64,000 bases of DNA from Fibrobacter sp. UWB10 (GTDB taxonomy: Bacteria; Fibrobacterota; Fibrobacteria; Fibrobacterales; Fibrobacteraceae). The notes below the pieces were generated by a model that saw nothing but the letters and a program-made list of their open reading frames with translations, did not search any database and was not told the origin of the DNA. Below, in pieces: positions 16,669-27,637 of the stretch. The DNA is taken from NCBI RefSeq assembly GCF_900182935.1, contig NZ_FXUE01000001.1, forward strand, positions 496,001 through 560,000, written 5' to 3'. Made by a program: the position numbers and the translations under genes. How positions within the stretch are numbered: position 1 is the first letter of the stretch; each line of letters starts with the position of its first letter.

Positions 16669-18789
16669 TTATTTCACGCGGATGATTTGCTGGCGGAGCA
16701 AGGAGCCGTCGCCGCGCTGCAGCAAGTACATGCCCGGCGCCAGATTTTCGGTGCTTACGCTTGGCCCCACGGATTCACGAATCAGTTGTCCCGTCAAGGT
16801 AAACAGGCGAGCGCGAGTGGTCGGAATGAGCTGTTGGCTCGGCGTAGCAAGCCCGCGAATCGCGGTCTTTTCATCCGCCTTAATCAGTTTCAGTTCCACC
16901 TGATCCAGATTCGGGCCATCGTTACCGCCTATGGTCGCAAACGTCATATAGCCTGCGCCCTCGGCGAGTTTCGCCTTGAACGAAAGCGTTTCCCAAGTCG
17001 TCCAATTCGTAGTTGCCGCAAAGGATAGCGACTCGGCACTCTTGCAGCCGTCAATGCCGGCGGTGCACACGCCCGGGGCTGCCGCCGCCAGGCTGCGTGC
17101 ATTGCCGCTACCGTTGGCGTAGCGCACAACAACTTCATACTCGCCCGCGACTTCAGCGTATACGGGCACTTGAATCATGCTCAAGTCGCCGGCTGCAAAG
17201 TTCACGAAGGCGGTTCCGTTAAAGCCCGCATTGTTGCTTTCGGCTGCGGCGTTCGTAATGATTCCGTCTTCCGCCTGGAACACGGTCGTTCCCTTGGCGG
17301 TAAAACTCGGAATGAGTTCGATATCGCCTGCCGCAACGATTTCAACCGCAGCCTTGCTCGCATCAATCCGGCTTGCGCTCTTGCCGCCCCAGCCCGCGAA
17401 TTCCCAGCCCGCATTCGGGACTGCGGTAAAGGTCGCCGTCTTGCCCTCGGCCACTTTGTCGCCGCTGAGGTTTGTCGTCACCTTGCCACCGATAGCATTG
17501 CCAAGCGTTACCTTGTAGTAAGTCACATTCGCTTCGACTGTTGCGACTTCGTTGGAATACGCGCCGAGGCCACCCATACTATTGGCCGCGCGCACCGTAA
17601 TCTTGGAGCCCGTGGCAACGCCTTCAAGCGAGAAACTCGGCGTAATCACGTTCGCCTTGTACTTGCCATTCACAAAGATGACCCAGGCACGAGCGTTATC
17701 GTCGTCGGCCCATACGATTTCGGCACCGTCCTGTTCGATTTTCGGAGCGTTCACCTGAGCAGTCAACTTGGTCGGATCCCAGTTGTCGCTACCCTTGAGC
17801 ACGTTCGAAAGCGTGTACTTGGCGGCATCGCTTGCATTCCACACCGTCTTGAGCGTCGCGGTAGAGCCATCTTTGCTGCCGTCAAAGTAGGTTCGACGTT
17901 TGCTCGTGTTCACCGCGTTCCCGTTGCCGTCTTTGCTGTTGTATTCGCCAAAGACCTTGGGCGCCGAATTCATGTTCTTTTGCCAGCCTTCGGCTGTGGG
18001 CTGCGCAATCATCTTGGTGTTCAAGAAAACTGTTCTTGCAGTTCCCCACGAACGCCCCAAGTAGAACGTGCCGTTAAAGCTGCTGTTCGTCACGGTGATT
18101 GTCGTGTTGTTGAACACGTAACCCCAATCGGTATTGTTCTGCGAGGCGGTAATGTAGCCGCCGCTACGGCGCATCACTAGGTTCGTTCCTTCAAAGAACA
18201 CATCGCCGTCACCGCAAATAAAGTCGACCGTACCTTCAATCTGTCCGTTTTCCCAATAGCTGCGGCCCTTCTTGTTGTTGTTCAGCTTGGTGTAATAGGT
18301 ATCCTGCGTACTCAGGAGCTTTACGTTCTTGTATACAAGCTTGTCGCCCACAGTCATGAGCGCGTCGTGGCGGCAGGCGCTGCCGCAGTTGGCTTCATTC
18401 CCGTAGTTTGCCTTGTTGTAAAGCGTAATGTCTTGCATGTACACGCTGTTTGCGCTCACCTTGAGAGTCGCGGTCACGCTAATGCCTTCGTTAATGGACT
18501 TGTTGTAAAGAACCGTCTTGTCGGCGCTCTGGCCCACAAGCGAAGTATTCGACGCCGTGAAAGTCGTCATCTGGTTGCTGTCGCCGGTAAGGCTTCCGAT
18601 GTTGTATTCGCCATCGGGGAAGAAGATAACGAAATGGTTCGATTCGCTCGCGCCCGAAGACGCAGCCTTGCTCATGGCCGCCTTAAAGTCGCCATCGACT
18701 CCAACCACGAAATCAATCTTCTTTTTTTCGACTGCGGAAACGGAGACTGCCAAGCCCAAAGCAGCACAAAGAATAGCCCTATTCAACAT
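16669..18789 (-). CDS. Secreted pectinesterase (CE8) with B-repeat and carbohydrate-binding module
   Basis: Removes methyl esters from pectin. It is 706 residues. Signal peptide 1-19; CE8 beta-helix about 20-330 with the diagnostic STQDTYYTK, GTVDFICGDGDVFFEG (catalytic Asp) and LGRSWG motifs; a linker fold 345-410; an InlB-type B-repeat about 415-480 (GGKVTTNLSG...GWEFAGWGG); a CBM35/CBM6-like module about 495-640 (TVFQAEDGI...DQVELKL); and a C-terminal tail resembling a sorting domain (RARLFTLTGQLIRES...APGMYLLQ...IIRVK). The upstream pectate lyase gene ends one base before, so this is an operon: demethylation and cleavage of the same polymer. The domain assignment of the CBM family is inferred. 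Confidence 0.93.
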   Translation of the reverse strand: MLNRAILCAALGLAVSVSAVEKKKIDFVVGVDGDFKAAMSKAASSGASESNHFVIFFPDGEYNIGSLTGDSNQMTTFTASNTSLVGQSADKTVLYNKSINEGISVTATLKVSANSVYMQDITLYNKANYGNEANCGSACRHDALMTVGDKLVYKNVKLLSTQDTYYTKLNNNKKGRSYWENGQIEGTVDFICGDGDVFFEGTNLVMRRSGGYITASQNNTDWGYVFNNTTITVTNSSFNGTFYLGRSWGTARTVFLNTKMIAQPTAEGWQKNMNSAPKVFGEYNSKDGNGNAVNTSKRRTYFDGSKDGSTATLKTVWNASDAAKYTLSNVLKGSDNWDPTKLTAQVNAPKIEQDGAEIVWADDDNARAWVIFVNGKYKANVITPSFSLEGVATGSKITVRAANSMGGLGAYSNEVATVEANVTYYKVTLGNAIGGKVTTNLSGDKVAEGKTATFTAVPNAGWEFAGWGGKSASRIDASKAAVEIVAAGDIELIPSFTAKGTTVFQAEDGIITNAAAESNNAGFNGTAFVNFAAGDLSMIQVPVYAEVAGEYEVVVRYANGSGNARSLAAAAPGVCTAGIDGCKSAESLSFAATTNWTTWETLSFKAKLAEGAGYMTFATIGGNDGPNLDQVELKLIKADEKTAIRGLATPSQQLIPTTRARLFTLTGQLIRESVGPSVSTENLAPGMYLLQRGDGSLLRQQIIRVK

Positions 18790-18790
18790 A

Positions 18791-20521
18791 TTACCTCGCT
18801 CCGTTCACGCGGAAGATTTTGCCGTTTTTACGCTGCAGATAAACGCCAGCACTTGCACCACCCACGCGACCAAAATCTACGTAGTAGCGGTCCGTTGCCA
18901 TTCCAGCCGGAAGCACCATGCGCGAGCCTATCGCGGTTTTGCCCGATTCACCTAAATCAACTTTGCCGGCATACAGGTCTGCACTCATCCAGCCGAGGTA
19001 ATCGATGTTTGCCATGCCGTCTTTCGAGGTGCTTGTGAATTTGAGTTCGCTGTAGCCCGTATCCAGTTCGATTTCTACCGACAGCGTTTTCCAAGAGGTC
19101 CAGGCACTGGTCGATTCCATACTGCCGTCGGCCAAGAGCGTCTTATCGCCCACACTGATGCTGTAACCGCGAGCGGAGCCGCCGCCATTTGCAAAACTGA
19201 TGTACAGCGTGTATTCGCCCGCCTTCGCAGCGGTCACGCCGTAAGTTACGTAGCTACCCGTTTCATTATCCACATTAGCATAGCCCTCACCGACAAAGCC
19301 CGTGTTGGTCGCTTCTTTAGCGCCCTTGATGTCTACAAAGTTCACGCCATCGATGGATGCTTTGCAGGTATCGCTCCCGCAAAGTACTGCCGGCGGCGGA
19401 GGCGGAACGTAGGTGCCAGACATCTTTTCAAGCGCTTCCAAATAAGCGGTTTCCGTCGAGAGAAGCGCACTGCCGTAGTCGCCCGCCCACTGATAACCCG
19501 TGCGGCGTTCTTCGCTAATTTTGGTAAAGTCCTGCGTCTTGGTGCTAGCCCCGTCGCGGTCGCAGAAGAAATAGTTGTCGTTGTTCACTTCGTAAAAGCG
19601 ATACCACAGCACGTTTCCATCGCGCTTGTCAAATGTACCCGCTTTCTTGTTAAAGTAAAGCCCCGTAACCTTAGTCTTCTTATACCAGGCAATAGCCCCC
19701 TTAACCGCCTTCTGGATCGCTTCGGTCTGTTCGGGCCAATTCATCAGGAACCACACAACGCCGGCAGATTCGCTCCCCGACTTAGATTCCAGTTCATAGG
19801 CGCGGGCCGGGCGCGGTGTATAATTTGCGGTATCATGCTGGGCGCACCAAACCGTCAAATTTCCATTGTTCACAATCTGCGCCTTGAGCAAGTATTGAAT
19901 TGCCTTGTCGAGTGCAGACTTCATCTTGCTGCGTGTCGCATCGTCAATGATATCGGAATCAAAAGGCGAAGTCTTGTTAGCGATATCCATCATAGTGACC
20001 ATAGCGCGCACCATGGCATTGTCGTTGAGCGTCACGTGGTCGCTGTAGTTACCGCGCTTGGGCCACACCTGCGGAAGCCCGCCCGTGGAGCGCTGCATGG
20101 TGAGAATAAAGTTCAGAGCCTTGTTAAAGCTTGTCTTAAAAGCAGCCTTGTAGTTGGAATTCGTTGTCTCCTTATACCGGAGAGCCAATAAACGCATTTC
20201 TTGGATGGTTGCATTGTTGTCGATAGTGCCTAAGTCGCCGCCATCTTTAGCTCGCCATTCCGACTTCTGCCCACCGGAATAGGCACTCTTGTACTTGTCG
20301 GCCATGGCCTTGTAAAAACCGCCGTTGCTAATTTGCCACGTGGTCATGTTGTAGACATACTGGTCTATATCCATGCCAGAAGCAGCACTCGTAAGCTCCG
20401 AATAGCCGCGGTAGCTGTTAACCCTCGAAACCGCCGTCGAAGGGGGAACGTAATCTGCCTGGGCCGCCACAAAAGACGCCCCGACCAAAAGACAAACGGT
20501 ATTAAAATTCCAAACACTCAT
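18791..20521 (-). CDS. Secreted pectate lyase (PL10) with carbohydrate-binding module
   Basis: Cleaves polygalacturonate by beta-elimination. It is 576 residues with signal peptide 1-21. The PL10 alpha-barrel catalytic domain spans about 30-385 (ISNGGFYKAMADKY; DNNATIQEMRLLAL; GGLPQVWPKRGNYSDHVTLND; RTGYQWAGDYGSALL). A proline linker (PPPPP) and a CBM-like domain about 390-520 follow; it shares the GEYTLYISFANGGGSARGY pattern with GEYEVVVRYANGSGNARSL of the pectinesterase. It ends in a short C-terminal sorting-like tail with YLQRKNGKIFRV. A GGGGGT ribosome site precedes the start. It is first gene of the pectin operon. Confidence 0.93.
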   Translation of the reverse strand: MSVWNFNTVCLLVGASFVAAQADYVPPSTAVSRVNSYRGYSELTSAASGMDIDQYVYNMTTWQISNGGFYKAMADKYKSAYSGGQKSEWRAKDGGDLGTIDNNATIQEMRLLALRYKETTNSNYKAAFKTSFNKALNFILTMQRSTGGLPQVWPKRGNYSDHVTLNDNAMVRAMVTMMDIANKTSPFDSDIIDDATRSKMKSALDKAIQYLLKAQIVNNGNLTVWCAQHDTANYTPRPARAYELESKSGSESAGVVWFLMNWPEQTEAIQKAVKGAIAWYKKTKVTGLYFNKKAGTFDKRDGNVLWYRFYEVNNDNYFFCDRDGASTKTQDFTKISEERRTGYQWAGDYGSALLSTETAYLEALEKMSGTYVPPPPPAVLCGSDTCKASIDGVNFVDIKGAKEATNTGFVGEGYANVDNETGSYVTYGVTAAKAGEYTLYISFANGGGSARGYSISVGDKTLLADGSMESTSAWTSWKTLSVEIELDTGYSELKFTSTSKDGMANIDYLGWMSADLYAGKVDLGESGKTAIGSRMVLPAGMATDRYYVDFGRVGGASAGVYLQRKNGKIFRVNGAR

Positions 20522-20883
20522 ACCCCCAATCTATATTATTTAAGGGATAAGCGGTAATCCAGCAAGCTTATTTTTAGTCCACATTTCCGCAAAAATCAAG
20601 GTTTTCGGCACAAAGAATGATAAAAATTTACAGAAATTGTAGTCAACAGTTATCCATAAGCAAAAAAAACTCGTAGACATAGATTATCATAGCCCCAAAA
20701 GAAGGAAGCAAGTGGTCACAAAAACAGCGGACGCTGGAACAGCTCACTATACAATACGTATCGTATCATAGAATCATAAAAATTTTATAAAATCACAAAA
20801 AATATCGAATTTTATCAAAATTTTCAATGTTTGTATAATAGAAAAGTATTGCACGGGTCAAATTTTAAATCTAATTTATAGGC
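20522..20883. promoter_or_regulatory. AT-rich divergent control region (pectin operon / TIGR02147 copy 2)
   Basis: The 362-bp gap has no gene. Toward the plus strand, TTTATC (20811-20816), a 17-base spacer and a perfect TATAAT (20834-20839) form a candidate promoter 45 bases before the TIGR02147 start. At 20747-20771 an inverted repeat CTATaCAATACG-TAT-CGTATcATAG may be an operator. On the minus strand TTGACT followed after 17 bases by TTATCA is a weak candidate for the pectin operon. All are pattern calls only. Confidence 0.45.
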
Positions 20884-21705
20884 ATGAAACCAATCACTGA
20901 ATATCAAGATTATCGAAAGTACATGCGCGATTACTACGAAGAACGTAAGCGCAGTTCTTTATTCTCTTGGCGTGAATTTTCCCGACTGGCGGGATTCACC
21001 TCACCCAACTACCTCCAGCTTGTTTGCGAAGGGAAAAGTAGAGTCAGCAAGAACGGAATCAATGGCGTTGCCGACGCCATGGAACTTGTCGGCGCCGACC
21101 GCGACTACTTTTGCGCCATGGTGCATTTCGGGGACGCCAAAAACGACGAAAAGAAAATGCAGGCCTTCAACGAAATGCAAAAAATCGCGAAGGAAAACCG
21201 CCTGCGCGTTGTAGACGGCGAAGCATTCAAGTATTTTGAATCATGGGTAAATCCCGTGGTGCGCGAACTCGCTCCGATTATGCCCGGAGCAAAACCGCTG
21301 GAACTTGCGCGCCAATGCTACCCCGTTGTAAGCGCCGCCGATGTCCGCTACGCATTGGACTTTATGCTTCACGCCGGTTTTCTGAAAAAAATCGGCGAAG
21401 ACACTTACGAACAGACCGAAAAAGTGGTCACGGGCTCTTCAGAAGCGATTCCCCTAGCGCTCCGTTCCATGAATCGACAAATGTCCAAGTTCGCAACTTC
21501 CGCCATTGACGATGTTCCACCCGAAAGTCGCCATATTACAGGCGTTACGCTCGGCATGTCCGAAAACACGTACCAGTGGCTAGTGCAAAAGCTTGAAGCG
21601 CTAAGGCAGCAAGTGGTCGCCATGGCCGCCAAAGAAAAAGAATACGACAAGGTTTATCGACTGAATTTACAATTGTTCCCGCTGACCAAGAGGAAGGAGG
21701 CTTAA
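20884..21705 (+). CDS. TIGR02147 family protein (regulator of lipoprotein pair 2)
   Basis: Second member of the Fibrobacter-type TIGR02147/DUF4423 family, 273 residues. It starts with MKPITEYQDYRKYMRDYYEERK, followed by the HTH-like FSWREFSRLAGFTSPNYLQLVCEGKSR (about 22-48). The core carries YFESWVNPVVRELAP and the ARQCYPVVSAADVRYALDFM helix. Compared with the copy at 4503 the order of motifs is the same but identity is low, so these are old paralogs. Only one base separates its stop from the next gene's start, whose ribosome site (AAGGAGG) lies inside this gene. A role in controlling or sensing for the partner lipoprotein is inferred from the repeated pairing. Confidence 0.87.
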   Translation: MKPITEYQDYRKYMRDYYEERKRSSLFSWREFSRLAGFTSPNYLQLVCEGKSRVSKNGINGVADAMELVGADRDYFCAMVHFGDAKNDEKKMQAFNEMQKIAKENRLRVVDGEAFKYFESWVNPVVRELAPIMPGAKPLELARQCYPVVSAADVRYALDFMLHAGFLKKIGEDTYEQTEKVVTGSSEAIPLALRSMNRQMSKFATSAIDDVPPESRHITGVTLGMSENTYQWLVQKLEALRQQVVAMAAKEKEYDKVYRLNLQLFPLTKRKEA

Positions 21706-21706
21706 C

Positions 21707-23206
21707 ATGAAAAATTTGTACAAAACTATTTTGGCAGGCATGACTGCCTTTGGGGCTGCTTGTTCAAACGAATCAAGCGTCGATCAAAGCGTTGCCGGCG
21801 CCACCACAGAACCGAGCACTTCGCCCACTGCAGAATTGACTGCTGAACAGAAAGCCATTTTGGCAAAGTCGTTCTACGCACTTGTGGACTCGTCGAACGT
21901 TGATCCAGAAAAAGGAATTCCTGACTCTAATCAGGCGGGTTATAATGATTACTTTAGCACATATTCTCTTGTCATAAAGGCCGAACAGAGATATAGTTAC
22001 CCAAGTAAAGATTCCCATAGAACTTGCGATGTTTTCCCATTTTCAATGGAAGCTGGCGAAAACCGGCCTGGCGTGGTTCGTGTTCAATATTACGATTCTG
22101 TAAAATATTTTTCGGGCGAGCAGCTTTTTGATATATGGCTTAATACCCAAGATTTTATGGGATTCAGATGGGGCGGTGCAACTCTCGTCATGGCAAAAAT
22201 TGTTCAAGTCGATAGTACCCCAGTTGTTCTAAAAACGGTAGGCAGCGATGTATTTTACGGTTATTGGGGGTATGGAGTTTCTTGTACTGATTACTTGAAT
22301 CAGTTTAAACAATCTTGCAATGAATCTAACGGATTGTTTAAGGATTTCGGTGAGGGATGTCGCAATATGCGGCTGAACTTGGCATGCGCCTCGTTTATCC
22401 CAGAAGGAATAAGTACGGAAGAATTCCTAGACTCCTCTATAACGGAATTTAAAAACGAATGTATAGAAGATTCCGTAAAATACGCTCCTTTTGACGATGA
22501 TAGTAAAAATTATAAGCACTGTTTTGATGAAGATGGATATTATCATAGTGAAATAGAGGATTGCCCTCCGATTGAAAATGAGTTTGATAAGGCAAAAGAC
22601 AGCTTGGATGAAGTATGGCGCGATTCGCTAACACATACATTGTATGATTATAGAGGCCAGTTTGCATGGGTTTATAGAAATCAGTCTGCATGGGACGACA
22701 TCCCTCACAAAGTAGATTTGATCAATCCTAAATTAACGTATAATCACGATGTAGTTGGTTATAACGAACTTCTAGAGAACGATGCAGCCAACGCATATCG
22801 TGAAGAAGGCGTTTATCGCTTGCCCGATTCCGTGTTTACGCGTCTCTTCCCCCAAACGGCAAGTAGGCCGTATAAGGAATACCATTATAAGCATAATCAA
22901 AATTTCAATGTTTATTATCTAGTCGTTGTGAAAGATGTTGGGGCGAAGGGACATATACTTTATGATATCGATAAAAACGGAATTTTCATTTCAGATATTG
23001 TAAAGAGTGGAACTTCTTGCCCAGAAGATTCGAGCGTTCACTATTCGGCATTTGTCGTTGTCGGTTCCGATGAGTGGGACGTCATTGGAACACCCATTGT
23101 AAAAACGACCTATGTAAGTGAAAACTGGAATTGCGATAAACCGGAAAGTCTTGAACAGATTGAACCATACGGTGAATGGAGCTATGTATATAAGTCGTCT
23201 TATTAA
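21707..23206 (+). CDS. Hypothetical lipoprotein (partner of TIGR02147 copy 2)
   Basis: Exported lipoprotein of 499 residues. The signal peptide MKNLYKTILAGMTAFGAAC ends in a lipobox with Cys19, followed by a Ser/Thr/Ala-rich linker (about 20-50). The rest has no recognised domain: Tyr- and Asp-rich, with several cysteines between about 190 and 285 (VSCTDYLNQFKQSC; CRNMRLNLAC) that could form disulfides. From about 21900 on, base composition is noticeably more AT-rich than the preceding gene. It shares no obvious similarity with the lipoprotein of pair 1 apart from the signal peptide and position. Confidence 0.75.
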   Translation: MKNLYKTILAGMTAFGAACSNESSVDQSVAGATTEPSTSPTAELTAEQKAILAKSFYALVDSSNVDPEKGIPDSNQAGYNDYFSTYSLVIKAEQRYSYPSKDSHRTCDVFPFSMEAGENRPGVVRVQYYDSVKYFSGEQLFDIWLNTQDFMGFRWGGATLVMAKIVQVDSTPVVLKTVGSDVFYGYWGYGVSCTDYLNQFKQSCNESNGLFKDFGEGCRNMRLNLACASFIPEGISTEEFLDSSITEFKNECIEDSVKYAPFDDDSKNYKHCFDEDGYYHSEIEDCPPIENEFDKAKDSLDEVWRDSLTHTLYDYRGQFAWVYRNQSAWDDIPHKVDLINPKLTYNHDVVGYNELLENDAANAYREEGVYRLPDSVFTRLFPQTASRPYKEYHYKHNQNFNVYYLVVVKDVGAKGHILYDIDKNGIFISDIVKSGTSCPEDSSVHYSAFVVVGSDEWDVIGTPIVKTTYVSENWNCDKPESLEQIEPYGEWSYVYKSSY

Positions 23207-23259
23207 GGTTCGCACCCGAGATATAGAACCAAGCTTTCATTAGCAATTTTCTATCTTAG

Positions 23260-25458
<2,199 letters not shown>

Positions 25459-25479
25459 TCGGCGTGCTGCAACGAGATT

Positions 25480-25514
25480 CGGTCTTATTTCCTCGCGAAA
25501 TAAGGCCGTTTTCT
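25480..25514 (+). terminator. Rho-independent terminator of icd
   Basis: CGGTCTTATTTC-ctcg-CGAAATAAGGCCG stem with one G-U pair, followed by TTTTCTT, 22 bases past the icd stop. Confidence 0.85.
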
Positions 25515-25590
25515 TATGTACACGCGAAATCACGAGTTCTTTTTCCGGCAAAAGCCTTTTGAATGTAAATTTACCTTGGAAGGTATTATT

Positions 25591-27618
25591 ATGAATTTCT
25601 CTAAAGTCGCTCTCTTTGCCGTTGCCGCCTACGGTTTTTCGCAGGCAGCCATTACGGGCAACGTCGTCGATGAATCGGGTGCACCCGTCAAGAACGCCGC
25701 CGTCACCGTCAGGACTCTCCCGAACCTACTCGCAAACGCCCGGACACTCACGAACGACAAGGGAGCCTTCAAGCTTGGCAACGCCAGGAAAGACCAAAGC
25801 ATCATCGTGCGCAAGGCGGGGTTCCTCCCCGAAACGCTCAGCGTAGTCGCAGGCCAAAAGAAATACGATAACATTACCTTAAAGCGCGACCCCATCGAAA
25901 ATAAAATCGACGAAATCATGGCGGGCATGACCATGGACGACATGATCGCCCAGATGACGCAAGCGAAAGTTCCCAAGCTCAACTGTGGCGAAGGCGTTTG
26001 CGGTTCCGCCCTCGAAGGCGGCGGTGCCTACACCGCCGATTTCTACAAGAGCGCCTGGAGTCAAAAAATCCCTGCCACCTACGGCAAAGACAACGTGCAT
26101 GGCGTCGCCGACGTAAAAGGGGCAACCATTTTCCCGCACAACATCGGCCTCGGTGCCACCCGCGACTCAGCGCTTGTACGCAGAATCGGGCAAGCCGTCG
26201 CCGAAGAAATGTGGGCCGCCCACATTGACTTGAATTTCGCACCCGCCATCACCGTACCGCAAGATGAACGCTGGGGCCGCGTCTACGAAGGCTTTGGCGA
26301 AGACCCCGAACTCGCCGTGAGCCTCGGCGCCGCATTCGTGCGCGGGCAACAAGGCGACCACAACGACGCTGAATGGCGCGTGATTACCACCATCAAGCAC
26401 TTTATCGGCGATGGTGCCACCAAAAAAGGATACGACCGCGGCAACGCCATTATCTCTAAAAAGGATCTCTACAAAAAATACCTGCCACCCTACGAAGCCG
26501 CCATCGAACAAGGCGCTTTGAGCGTCATGGCAAGCTTTAACCAAGTGAACGGCGTTCATCAGCATATCGATTCTGCCCTGCTCACAGGCGTTCTCAAGAC
26601 GGAACTCGCCTTTGACGGCTACGTGATTGCTGACTGGGAAGGCATCGAACATTCCACGACGCCAGGCGCTGCAGGCAACTACTTCGCCGGCGAAGTCACC
26701 GACATGTCTTCGAAAGACGCCATCCGCGCTTCCATTAACGCGGGCCTCGACATGGCCATGGTTCCGCAATCGGTACACAACTTTGTCAAGACCATGAAGG
26801 TGCTACTTGCCGAAGGGAACATTAGCGAAGACCGCATCAAGGATGCCTGCCGCAGAATATTGCGCGCCAAAATCCGCGCCGGCCGAATCGACAACCCCAA
26901 GGGCCCTGCCGCCTACGTAGGCGTTACCAAGAACATCGGCAGCAACGAACACCGTCAAATCGCCCGCGAAGCCGTTCAAAAAAGTCTCGTAATCCTCAAG
27001 AACAACAAGGTTCTTCCGCTGGATACCAACAGCAAAGTTTTTGTAACCGGCAGCCACGCCAACAATACCGGCCTGCAATGCGGCGCATGGACGCTAGGCT
27101 GGCAAGGCACCATGGAAGAAGTTCCGGGAGCCACCTCGATTCAAGCAGGGTTCGACGAAGTCGCAAAAGGCACGCGTGTGAATACCGCTGAAGAAGCCGG
27201 CACCATCGTGTACGTTGTCGGCGAAGTCCCCTACGCCGAATGGTTCGGCGACTACCGCGGCCATGATTTTAACAACAAAATCATCTTCAAAGAAGACCGC
27301 ACCGACATGTCTTTCAACAGCACCGACGAATATATTACGCAGATCAAGGCCTGGCAAAAAGCCGGCCACAAAGTCGCCGTCGTGCTCATCACCGGCCGAC
27401 CGCTCCCCATCACCTCGTTCATCAAGGCTGCCGACGCCTTTGTCGTGGCATGGCTCCCCGGCAGCGAAGGCGCAGGCGTTGCAGACGTACTCTTTGGCAA
27501 GGTAAAGCCCACCGGCAAACTCCCGCACACCTGGCCCAAAGACGCCAAGCAAATCCCGATTAACGTCGGTGACGGCAAAAAGGGACTATTCCCCTACGGC
27601 TACGGGTTGACATACTAA
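25591..27618 (+). CDS. Secreted GH3 family beta-glucosidase/glycosidase
   Basis: Hydrolyses terminal beta-linked sugars from oligosaccharides. It is 675 residues from the ATG at 25591, chosen because GGAAGG precedes it and a signal peptide (MNFSKVALFAVAAYGFSQAA) follows; upstream codons read through a terminator. An N-terminal carboxypeptidase-regulatory-like domain (about 20-95: ITGNVVDESGAPVKNAAVTV) is followed by the GH3 barrel (DERWGRVYEGFGEDPELA; IKHFIGDG; VMASFNQVNG; nucleophile Asp348 in YVIADWEGIE). The second alpha/beta domain ends GKLPHTWP...LFPYGYGLTY. No fibronectin-like third domain is present. The exact sugar specificity is unknown. Confidence 0.93.
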   Translation: MNFSKVALFAVAAYGFSQAAITGNVVDESGAPVKNAAVTVRTLPNLLANARTLTNDKGAFKLGNARKDQSIIVRKAGFLPETLSVVAGQKKYDNITLKRDPIENKIDEIMAGMTMDDMIAQMTQAKVPKLNCGEGVCGSALEGGGAYTADFYKSAWSQKIPATYGKDNVHGVADVKGATIFPHNIGLGATRDSALVRRIGQAVAEEMWAAHIDLNFAPAITVPQDERWGRVYEGFGEDPELAVSLGAAFVRGQQGDHNDAEWRVITTIKHFIGDGATKKGYDRGNAIISKKDLYKKYLPPYEAAIEQGALSVMASFNQVNGVHQHIDSALLTGVLKTELAFDGYVIADWEGIEHSTTPGAAGNYFAGEVTDMSSKDAIRASINAGLDMAMVPQSVHNFVKTMKVLLAEGNISEDRIKDACRRILRAKIRAGRIDNPKGPAAYVGVTKNIGSNEHRQIAREAVQKSLVILKNNKVLPLDTNSKVFVTGSHANNTGLQCGAWTLGWQGTMEEVPGATSIQAGFDEVAKGTRVNTAEEAGTIVYVVGEVPYAEWFGDYRGHDFNNKIIFKEDRTDMSFNSTDEYITQIKAWQKAGHKVAVVLITGRPLPITSFIKAADAFVVAWLPGSEGAGVADVLFGKVKPTGKLPHTWPKDAKQIPINVGDGKKGLFPYGYGLTY

Positions 27619-27637
27619 AAAGCTGAATACACCTAAT

